From: Nymphaea colorata
Taxonomy: Eukaryota > Streptophyta > Magnoliopsida > Nymphaeales > Nymphaeaceae
NCBI RefSeq assembly: GCF_008831285.2
Contig: NC_045148.1
Coordinates: forward strand, 5,897,001-5,957,000
Direction of reading: 5' to 3'
Length of the DNA: 60,000 nt
Shown: positions 51,909 through 60,000 of the stretch, piece by piece
How the letters are laid out: every line of letters starts with the position of its first letter
Numbering within the stretch: the stretch's first letter is position 1
The notes under the pieces: model-generated
What the model was told of the DNA's origin: nothing
What the model saw: the letters and a program-made list of their open reading frames with translations, nothing else
The model's database searches: none
Program-made: the position numbers and the translations under genes

Positions 51909-52362
51909 TGAAAGAAAAATGCAAGACTAAGATTTTAAGTGGTTCGGATTGAAAATCCTACGTCCACTGTCTCTCACACCAACTAGGCGATAGATGTGAG
52001 GTTCCCTTGATGAGAGAATTTATACATGACTGTCGAAGGGATTGTTACAAATTTTTTTAAATTTCAAACAATCCTTCCTTGATTTTCTAGTTTCTATAAT
52101 CCTTTCTTTCTCTTTTGATGAGGGTACGTTGCCACTTTTCTTCTCTTTTGATGAGGATTCGTTGCCACTTTTCTTGCCTAGATTCCTTGCCTTGTGAGGT
52201 GTTCTTCCTTGATTGATCACTTCAAATCTAACGGGTATAGTTGCCTTTTTGCTGGATTTGTTATGATCTTCATGATTTTCTTCATTCGTTGAGCTGGCAT
52301 GATCTCCACAATTTCCTTCATCCGGTGGGCAGCTGTAACAGTCAGCAGCTTGTGCGTTAACA
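51909..52362 (-). repeat. 3' LTR of the complete Copia element (454 bp)
   Basis: Starts TG and ends CA in both readings. It aligns without gaps to 56645-57098, with about 16 mismatches counted by eye (about 3.5%). Inside is a 33-bp tandem unit (CTCTTTTGATGAGG..., about 52110-52175). On the minus strand the pol frame stays open into this LTR as far as 52020. Confidence 0.96.
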
Positions 52363-52373
52363 TCCCCCTTCAA
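52363..52373 (-). other. Polypurine tract (PPT) of the Copia element
   Basis: The minus strand reads TTGAAGGGGGA immediately before the TGTTAACG start of the 3' LTR. This is the plus-strand primer site used in reverse transcription. Confidence 0.9.
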
Positions 52374-55300
52374 TCTCAAGCGTAGATTGTAGCGAAGACC
52401 GAGATTGTAGCCCAAAGTTGTCAAATGATGATGGGGCAATGGCTTTGTAAACATATCAGCTATCTGATGAGTGGACGAAATATATTGAGTAACTAATGAT
52501 CCAAGAGCCACCTTTCTCGTACGAAATGAAAATCAAGGTCAATATGCTTCATCCGGGAGTGATGGGTCGTTTTGATGGTGGATTGCAAGGCAGAAAGATT
52601 GTCACATAACAGCAAGGGAGGTTGAGAAAGAAACAGTCCAAGATCTCTAAGAATGAATGTGATCCAAGTGAGCTCTGCTGCTGCCGTTGCAAGGGCACGG
52701 TATTCAGCTTCACAAGAAGATCTCGCAACACTTTGTTGTTTTTTAGTTGCCCAAGGAATACATTTGGGAACCAGAAAAGTGCAGTAGCCTGTGGTAGAGC
52801 GACGAGTGGCGGGGCAGCCGGCCCAATCTGTATCAGAATAAGCTCGAATTGATAATTTACTGGGCTTAAAAAATTGCATTCCAAGAGAGATAGTGCCCTG
52901 AATATAGCGAAGAATGTGTTTCAGCAACCGAAAATGTCGTAGGGAAGGAACGTGCATAAACTGTGACACATAATTAACAACATAAGTGATGTCTGGTCGA
53001 GTAAAATTAAGATATTGTAGAGCTCCAACAAGACTGCGATACAATGTAGCATTGGGATATGCTTCTTCTTCTACAGTGTTGTTGTTGTAAACATTAGTAA
53101 CTATTGGGGTAATAGTTGATCGACATGATTGCATCTGAGCACGTTCTAGGATATCCATAGCATAGCGTTGCTGGTTGAGGAATAGGCCGGAAGCAGTGTG
53201 TTGGACTTGAATGCCTAAGAAATAATGTAAGTCTCCAAGATCAGTCATAGCAAAAGTACGAGATACTTCATTTTGAAAGGATGCAAGAAAAGTTGGACTG
53301 CTGCCAGTGAGAATGATATCATCCACACATAATAGAAGTATAGTTACAGTTGACTGTTGGAGTCTCACAAATAACGATGGATCTGCAGAGCTGGCTTGAA
53401 AATTGTGAGAGAATAAAAATTGAGCAAACCGATCATACTAAGCTCGCGGGGCCTGTTTGAGACCATATAGAGCAGGATTCAATTTGCAAACTTGGTGCGG
53501 AAACCAAGCATCTTGGAAACCTGGAGGCTGCTCAATAAATACAATTTCAGTCAAATAGCCATTCAAAAGTGCATTTTTGACATCAAGGTGTTTAAGTGGC
53601 CAGCCATTCATGAGAGCAACAGAGAGAACAATCCGAATAGTTGCTGGTTTAACAACTGGTGAAAAGGTTTCAAGGAAGTCCACGCCTTCAATTTGAGTAT
53701 AACCCTGTGCCACCAGCCTTGCCTTAAGTCTGTCAATGTGGCCGTCACTATTCAATTTGGTTTTGTAAACCCATCGGCTGCCAATAATATGCATGGAGGG
53801 ATCGCGAGGTACCAATGTCCATGTGTCATTTGCAATCAAAGCTGCCATTTCATCCTCTATAGCTTGCCTACAACCAGGATGTTTAAGAGCAATGGAGAAA
53901 TGTTTGGGTTCAGCGGGAGCAAGAGCAGTTAATATGTATTTGGGATTGGGTTTGACGATACCATGTTGAGAACGTGTGACCAAAGGGTGAGACAGTCTAG
54001 TAAGGGCATTGGGTAAGGCATTAGATGGGATTGGAGAAGGTGAGCTAGGTGGCGATGGTGAAGGAAGAGCTGCTGAGCTAGGCGGCAATGGTGAGTTAAG
54101 GACCGACCACTCTGGTGGTGATAAAGGTAAGGGAGGCATGGCTGGTGATGGTAGAGTAGAAGCACAAAGGGGAGGTTCTGGTTCACTATTCTGAAGTCTC
54201 GCAACATCATGAGGGTTCACTTCAATGAGAGCAGGCTGATTAGGTTGTGTGGCGATGGGAGAGAAGGACACTAGATCATGAGCAAAGTTGTAATTCAGTT
54301 GTGTGCTAGCCAAACCTTGATTGAAAGGAAAGCATTTTTCATCAAACACCACGTGTCTTGAAATGTATACCCGATTTGTCAAGGGATAAAGGCAGCGATA
54401 ACCTTTGTGTTGGTCACTATACTCTATGAAGACACATGGTAAAGATTTGGGATCAAATTTGTGTTTGTTGTAGCTCTTGATGTAGGGAAAACATCTACAC
54501 CCAAAAGTCCTTAGGCAAGAATAGTCGGGAGGTTTATGAAATAAGCTTTCATATGGACTTAGCATTTGGAGTGTGGACGTTGGCAACCGATTTATGAGCC
54601 AAACAGCCACAGTAAAGGCTTCCACCCAATGTTTTGATGGTACATTACTATGAAACAGTAGAGTTAATCCAAGTTCAGTAACTGACCTGTGTTTCTGCTC
54701 CACCAACCCATTCTGTTCAGGTGTTTTTGGACAAGCCTTGAGATGTTTGATTCCACATTCTCTTAGATAAGAGAGAAAAGCATTGCTATTAAATTCACCA
54801 CCTTCATCACTTTGAAAATTTTTTACAGATCTTCCAAATTGCGTACTCACCATCTTATGAAACTCCATAAATTTTGTAAAAAAATCAGACTTAGATTGTA
54901 ATGGATAGATCCAAGAGTATCGAGAATGGTGATCAACAAATAGAGCATAATATCAAAATTTTTTACATGAATCAACTGGTGCTGGTTCCCAAGATGACAA
55001 TGAATTTTTTCAAAAGGTTCATAATATTCATCATCTAATGGAAGAAAAGTCAAATGTGTTGCTTTTCCCAATTGACAACTTTGACAAATAGAAAACATAG
55101 ACACTTTTGTTGCTAAATTTATTCTACCTTTGGACGACAAAAAGTCAATGATCTTAGCTGATGGATGCCCGAGCCGACTGTGCCAAATCTCTGAAGTTGT
55201 TGTCCTGAAACGATCAGAAAAAAATACTGCGTTTAGTTTGGTCTTGAGCACATACAAATCTCCCTCTCTAGCTCCCTTGGCAATCGTCTGATTGGTTTTC

Positions 55301-55674
55301 TTGTCCTTAATCACAAATGAATCAGATGTAAACTCAAAGACATAGGGCATAGAAGATGTAAGCTGACTTACGGAAATAAGGTTTTTCTTTATAACAGGAA
55401 CAACCAGCACATTATCAAGAGGAAGAGTCGTATTTCCAAGATCAAGATTAGTAGAACCAATATGAGTTATCGGTAAATGCTGCCCATTTCCAACCATAAC
55501 TGAATTAGTTCCATGGTATTTAATGAGATGTTTGAGTGTATCTGGATCATCTATAACATGAGAAGTTGTGCCATTGTCCAGATACCAGTCTGCATTATTA
55601 GGATCGGCAACTTGAACAGTGGAAAAAATTTTTAGAAGATCTTTGGGTTGATACGCCTGATTGAATCTGTGGTA
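52374..55674 (-). pseudogene. Copia pol: protease, integrase, reverse transcriptase, RNase H (broken)
   Basis: Minus-strand order: protease WYLDNGTTSH at about 55587-55558, where the catalytic triad D-S/T-G reads D-N-G; GAG-pre-integrase WHSRLGH at about 55185-55165 and CQSCQLGKATH; integrase with the QSDEGGEF aspartate near 54808 and the EQNGLVEQ glutamate; RT with GSRWVYKTKLNSDG and DFLETFSPVVK; the RT site LLLCVDDIIL at about 53338-53309 (CVDD for YVDD); RNase H DTDWAGCPATRRS, SSCEAEYRA, CDNLSAL, KHIDLDFHFVRE; and HQIADMFTKPL. Breaks: a frameshift near 55000, TGA at 54953-54955, TAG at 53438-53440 in place of Trp in APRAW, and a frameshift near 52510. Beyond the last, the frame stays open through the PPT into the LTR. 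Pol enzymes act in virus-like particles to copy the element's RNA and integrate the DNA. Confidence 0.93.
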
Positions 55675-56604
55675 GCATTTGAATGTCGTGCGATTACTCA
55701 ACCCACAAATTTGACACATGGCTTTCACTGAAGGCTAGGTGGTATTTTGCCCGCATTGGTTGGAGTATTGGTGGGACGAGATTGAGACGTGGGTGGAAAT
55801 CCACATCCTCGCGAGTTGAAGCGAGGGTTGCTGTTTTTTCTGGTATAATGATCACGTCCTTTGTAATTGTGAGAGTAGGAGAGTTGAACTGAAACTTGCT
55901 GGAACGCAGCATTAGGATTAAGTTGAAACCCATGGATGTTTTTCATGTTGTCGTGGCTTTCAAGCAGAGAGACAACATCAATATATACAGGAAAAGGAGG
56001 TCAAAGTATCGATGTCATAAACTATTCATAACTTGATCTAAACCCATTTATGAGCGAATAAACTTTGTTTTGATCCGAAAGAGGTTTCCCAATGGCTGCC
56101 AACTCATCACATATGGTTTTGAAACCTGTTATATACTCAGTAACAGTTTTTTCTTGCTTTTGAAATGTCTGTAATTTTCTGTTTAACAAAAATTCTCGGT
56201 CTTTGGATTCTCTAGCAAAGACCTTTATAAGAGCAGTCCAGACTTCAGAAGAGCTTTGGAGTCCGACCACAAGACCTAGCACTTCTTCAGAGAGTGATCC
56301 ACAGTCAGAGGAGTTGGTCTGATTTTTTCCAGGCAAGAAATTTTGGATTTGGGACAGAACGGGCCTCACCATTTTCAACAATTTCAATGGTGGAGGTCGG
56401 TTTGGAGATTTGTCCCTCTATAAAGCCCATCATGTTTTGGCTTTCAATAAGTCCAAGCATTTGGGTTTTCCAAAGCAAGTAATTCTTGTGGGAGAGTTTG
56501 ATAGAGACAAAATTCGCAACATTAACCATTGAAGGATATGGATACTTAGCTGCAATGACGAACGAAGAGGATGCTGTGGTTGAGGAGGATGCACTGGAAG
56601 CCAT
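55675..56604 (-). pseudogene. Copia gag (capsid and zinc knuckle), frameshifted
   Basis: Starts at ATG 56604-56602 (MASSASSSTT), 27 bp from the PBS. UBN2-type capsid text follows: VNVANFVSIKLSHKNYLLWK (about 56510-56450) and, after a frameshift near 56310, EVWTALIKVFARES, LNRKLQTF and ICDELAAIGKPLSD. A stop closes that frame at 56022. A further break leads to the glycine/asparagine-rich linker (55946-55730) and the knuckle CQICGLSNRTTFKC at 55716-55675. The expected His of CX2CX4HX4C is Arg here, while the older relative at 49.1 kb keeps His. Gag forms the particle and packages RNA. Confidence 0.9.
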
Positions 56605-56630
56605 GGAGAAGTCGATAATCCTCACGGAGA

Positions 56631-56644
56631 TGGCTCTGATACCA
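56631..56644 (-). other. Primer-binding site (initiator Met tRNA)
   Basis: The minus strand reads TGGTATCAGAGCCA directly after the 5' LTR end (CTTTCA). It matches the usual Copia PBS complementary to the 3' end of plant initiator-methionine tRNA. Confidence 0.95.
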
Positions 56645-57098
56645 TGAAAGAAAAATGCAAGACTAAGATTTTAAGTGGTTTGGATTGAAAATCCTATGTC
56701 CACTGTCTCTCACACCAACTAGGTGATAGATGTGAGGTTCCCTTGATGAGAGAATTTATACATGATTGTCGAAGGGATTGTTACAGATTTTTTTAAAATT
56801 CAAACAATCCTTCCTTGATTTTCTAGTTTCTATAATCCTTTCTTTTTCTTTTGATGAGGGTATGTTGCCACTTTCCTTCTCTTTTGATGAGGATTCGTTG
56901 CCACTTTTCTTGCCTAGATTCCTTGCCTTGTGAGGTGTTCTTCCTTGATTGATCACTTCAAATCTAACGGGTATAGTTGCCTTTTTGCTGGATTTGTTAT
57001 GATCTTCATGATTTTCGTCATTCATTGAGCTGGCATGATCTCCACAATTTCATTCATCTTGTGGGCAGCTGTAATGGTCAGCAGCTTGTGCGTTAACA
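56645..57098 (-). repeat. 5' LTR of the complete Copia element (454 bp)
   Basis: Same length as the 3' LTR, with no gaps. It carries the element's promoter. The open frame across the 3' LTR is interrupted in this copy by a stop near 57049 (CPQDE followed by a stop). Confidence 0.96.
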
Positions 57099-57103
57099 GG
57101 ATG
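57099..57103. repeat. Target-site duplication GGATG, right copy
   Basis: Pairs exactly with 51904-51908. Confidence 0.95.
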
Positions 57104-57820
57104 TTTAGGAATCAGTGTATGCTAGAACAGAATTTTGACGGAATGGAGGTTGAACTTTGCCGAGTCCTGAAAGTTTGTGAGGACGGCTGCCTCACGACTA
57201 GCCAGAATGACACTGAGTGCAAGAGTCTTGAAAGTTTAACTGGATCTATTTTAGGAGAGTGGCCGAGAAATGGAGAGGGTTGCATTTGCATTCAGATTGT
57301 CTTTGTAGCTCTCAAACATGGACTCAAGTTGGCTTACGGTTCAGAGATTCATATAAAGAATTTTGTGGGACCGACCTGAAGAACATCACAGATGACTACT
57401 CATGCCAAAAACAATGACTTTGCAAGAAGTTCTCTCCTTCATCTTCCCTGATAGATGGCAAAGGATTATTGTGATCTCAAACAATAAGACTTGGCTGCGT
57501 TTGATCAGGAGCTGCTGTGAGGGGCAACATAGGTTAGATACCACATTTCAGAAAGTCCTTCCGTACACCCAAAAGCTACAGATTGTTTTGATGACTCTGC
57601 TGTCGATATAGCCAGTAAGCTGTTGGATCTGTAATCTGGGCTCCGCTCCATGTTTTTGCTTGTACGTAAGTTTGTGCATAGATTTTTGTGATGTATTTCT
57701 TAGTCTGCTCGCAGGTTTTTGTTTATCCCTAAGGGGTTTGTGTATAGCTCAATTTTCTTAACTCATTTTTGGAGGTGATCCCTCCAGTAGGGTCATTTCT
57801 GCAATGGTTGTCTTCTTACA
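57104..57820 (+). pseudogene. LINE ORF2 tail and 3' UTR, part after the Copia insertion
   Basis: Continues the LINE frame of 51711-51908: with ATG from the target duplication, FRNQCMLEQNFDGMEVEL follows WSIWM. The frame stays open to 57377-57379. A 3' UTR follows, with ATCCCTAAGGGG (about 57727) and GGAGGTGATCCCTCCAGTAG (57771-57790). The end before the old PBS at 57829 is approximate; no A tail is visible. Confidence 0.75.
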
Positions 57821-57828
57821 GGTGCAGC

Positions 57829-57838
57829 CCTGATACCA
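57829..57838 (-). other. Primer-binding site of the old Copia element
   Basis: The minus strand reads TGGTATCAGG directly beside an LTR end (TTTTTTTCA). Its junction with the LTR reads CTGATACCATGAAA on the + strand, exactly as at the complete element. Confidence 0.75.
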
Positions 57839-58198
57839 TGAAAAAAATTGGGAAGCAAGGTCCCGATTTTGTAATCCTATATCCATTGTGCTCACACAGC
57901 TAAAAGGCTAGGTTTGCCAGTTTCCTTTATTTTTTGTATTTATACTTTTGTTAGAGGGAAGATAGTGTTTACAAAATAATTTCCTAACTGCAATTTATCT
58001 TTACTATCGGTCTTGAGAGCACCAGATTTCTTTCTCTGTTTGGTGGATCCCGTGTCATAATCATCATGCTTGGATTGTTATCAACATTTGTGATTTCAAT
58101 TGTTTCCTTTTAAATGGAGGCCCATAGTTCTTTTTGCTGTTGCGATCCGATGATTCAGTCGAAATAAAATTGTTGCTAAAATTATTGCTTCTGTTACA
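57839..58198 (-). repeat. LTR of the old Copia element (about 360 bp)
   Basis: Left end TGAAAAAAATTGGG, right end CTGTTACA, so TG...CA. Parts resemble the 454-bp LTR, for example ATCCTATATCCATTGTG...CTCACACAGC against ATCCTATGTCCACTGTCTCTCACACC. With the PBS on its left it is a 5' LTR of a minus-strand element, most simply that of the old element at 47.5-49.7 kb, now parted from its gag by the LINE. The right edge is less sure than the left. Confidence 0.7.
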
Positions 58199-58330
58199 TC
58201 CGCCTTCATTAAATATATCAGCTTAAGTCACTAACACAATCTAGAATTCAATAAACAAACATTTTACAAGGTCTTACTAAAAGTTTGAGTTCCACATCAC
58301 ACCGCAATGTCTCTTGAGCCTTCTTTCCTT
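58199..58330 (-). pseudogene. Possible Copia pol C-terminal scrap next to the old LTR
   Basis: The minus strand beside the LTR reads TGAAGGCGGA, similar to the PPT of the complete element. Further in are ADIF (about 58223-58212) and RDIAV (about 58312-58298), spaced about as in the RNase H end KHIDLD...ADMF. If real, a second Copia body adjoins the same LTR. There are stops in all frames; the call is weak. Confidence 0.3.
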
Positions 58331-60000
58331 GCATTTTTTCAAATCTCCATTGGCACTTTTTCAGCACCATGTGTACATGAAATATTATTAGGTGGATACA
58401 CGACTTTGTGTTTACATGACCTATACATGGAGAAAGTACTTGGAATACAAATTGAACGTTGGAGTTTAGTTCTATTTTGTAAAAACAAGTTGTTACAACA
58501 TCTACTTTGCATAGATACAGGGATAGCCTGCAGGCCAACTCCATATTGATTCTTTGAAAGACCACTATCAGCTACTTTTCCCTTACATTCTTTTCGTTCC
58601 TCACTTCAGAGTGAAACATAGCTCCATGTGCAAGTGATAGACTAGTCTAAGGCAAAAGCACAAAATAGAAAATAGAAGGAAAGAAGAATACTAAAGGCCT
58701 TCATATGAAATTATGTAAAAAAGTTATGAGCACATGGTGTTTAGATAGCAAAAAGGTTAGTTCGTAATTCCAGACCTCAAGGATAGATTGTATTACTTCT
58801 TTGGAGTGCTCTTGACTTCCTCATGCTGCTATCATGCTCTGTGTGTGCACATAAGATGAGATGGCAAAAACATATGTGCACCTTCATCAATTATGTTGAT
58901 AAAAATATGATCATTAGACAATTAGATTAATGGACAATTTCAGAGTTCAAATATATGGCATAGCATAGATATGATATCAAGCCATAAAAGCATGATATTG
59001 AATGAATTACCAATTCTCGTGAAATGCATGACTTTAAACAGTGTTAAGCCCCCATACATTGTATGCCAACTTTTTCATTTAGAAAATAACTCTTTGAGAA
59101 AACATAATGTCTGAAAGACAATATGATGACCAATGTAAGCAAATAATGGTTAATTTTTGTATTGAACCTTAAAAACTAAAGATGCCTTTCAAGAAGCATA
59201 CATAAGCTTTGATAGTTAAAAGTAGAAAACAAGGACTAGTGCTTCAAAGTAAGATATCCTATCGTTGGGATTGCACATGTTGTACAACATATATTTGTGT
59301 TTACAAGCAAAATTTTCATCTCACATGTAAATAGTTGATTGGGGAAAACTTATACTCACTTCTGTTTGATTAAAGGGAACAAGCACGAGAGATGAGATCC
59401 AACCTATTGACACGAGGTTTGAGCATTCTTGATGTCTTTACTAAGGGTAATTAGACTAAGGACTAGACTACATTGATCTAATGTCTTAATGATTGAATGA
59501 CGTCTACTTCCTAAATGCATTGAAAACAAACATGCTCTGGTTTTGAAAGAATTCAGTTTAAATCATAATTGGTTCTTTAGAAACTTTGGATTTATGAACA
59601 AGGAAAGCTGTAAGAAAGAGAGACATTGTTCAATCCCTTGTCATCATAGATCCATATGCATGTTCTAACATACCAGATGCATGCACCTAGGTATTTGTGT
59701 GATCAAGATTTGGTTGTTTAAGGTCTAAACCCGGTCAGAGAACATACATCTTGAACTTGATTGGGGCCAAGTTAGGTTTTCCTTGAGAGGTTCCTAAATT
59801 TCTTAGTAAATATGGTTTCCACATCCAAAATTGTTAACATTTTGACTTGTTAGGGTGTGACTCAAAATCTGCTATCTCCTACATTGTGGTTTGGAAATTC
59901 TGAAGTTCTTGACTGTGGTTTCTCATGCTCAATTTGGGATGAAGCATTAGAATGACTTTGTGACTAGGGTTTTTAGGTTTGAAAGGTTCAAGTCACTAGG
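58331..60000. other. Intergenic, no gene recognised
   Basis: A/T-rich DNA with only short open frames; the minus frame 58565-58248 has no clear domain. No second LTR of the old element was found here. Confidence 0.4.

Larger units (their letters stand above)
51909..57098 (-). mobile_element. Structurally complete Ty1/Copia retrotransposon (5,190 bp)
   Basis: Two 454-bp LTRs, a PBS complementary to initiator-Met tRNA, a polypurine tract and a perfect 5-bp GGATG target duplication define the element exactly. Between the LTRs, gag, protease, integrase, reverse transcriptase and RNase H lie in the Copia order. The host site is the C-terminal end of a LINE ORF2: WSIWM before the insertion and FRNQC after it lie in one frame when one target copy is counted. 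The coding part has at least three frameshifts and two in-frame stops, so this copy cannot make its proteins unaided. LTR divergence of about 3.5% puts the insertion at roughly 1-2 million years, assuming a commonly used plant rate (1.3e-8 per site per year). Confidence 0.97.

Noticed and set aside
54009-54194. Gly-rich + strand frame
   Set aside because: Shadow of the Pro/Ser-rich linker of Copia pol on the minus strand.

Overview
The window is nuclear DNA of a flowering plant. Plant-only gene families (CYP97 cytochrome P450, VQ-motif protein, a serine-rich family with a conserved NWWQGSLYY C-terminus) are split by GT-AG introns. Between them lies A/T-rich DNA full of Copia, LINE, hAT-like and other terminal-inverted-repeat elements and long (TA)n microsatellites. 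I cannot name the species. No tRNA, rRNA, CRISPR array or bacterial-style operon was seen.

Genes. (1) At 2028-2496 (+) are the last two exons of a CYP97B-type carotenoid-hydroxylase P450. The rest of that gene lies upstream of the window, beyond an intron of at least 2 kb. (2) At 15667-16173 (+) is a complete intronless gene for a 168-aa VQ-motif protein, with a 64-bp tandem duplication and a W-box in its 5' flank. (3) At 22248-20572 (-) is a multi-exon gene for a small serine-rich protein. I rebuilt it exon by exon from splice signals and conserved motifs, and from memory it belongs with the Arabidopsis SIS (salt-induced serine-rich) family. A TATA box sits about 350 bp upstream of its start codon. 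I see no functional link between the three genes.

Mobile DNA fills most of the rest. A decayed LINE covers about 27.3-32.06 kb (+). LINE 3' ends lie at 36.85-37.24 kb (-) and 40.41-41.12 kb (+). Three copies of a TIR family beginning GGGATGTCAA are at 11.16, 40.36 and 42.39 kb, and the middle one is split by a LINE flanked by an 8-bp duplication. hAT-like miniature elements are at 7.14, 18.67 and 45.60 kb, the last two with 8-bp target duplications. CACTA-like sequences are at 10.2 and 35.4 kb.

The most striking structure is a three-layer nest at about 47.5-58.2 kb. An old, broken Copia element (-) was invaded by a LINE (+). The LINE was later split by a structurally complete 5,190-bp Copia element (-; 51909-57098) with two 454-bp LTRs, PBS, PPT and a perfect 5-bp target duplication (GGATG). 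The LINE frame runs on across the Copia insertion when one target copy is removed. The younger Copia element has all its structural parts, but its coding region is broken and it lacks several canonical catalytic residues.

I found no convincing new biological system. The best leads are the nest, the LTR that appears to carry PBS on one side and PPT-like sequence on the other, the uncertain small exon of the serine-rich gene, and the TIR families.
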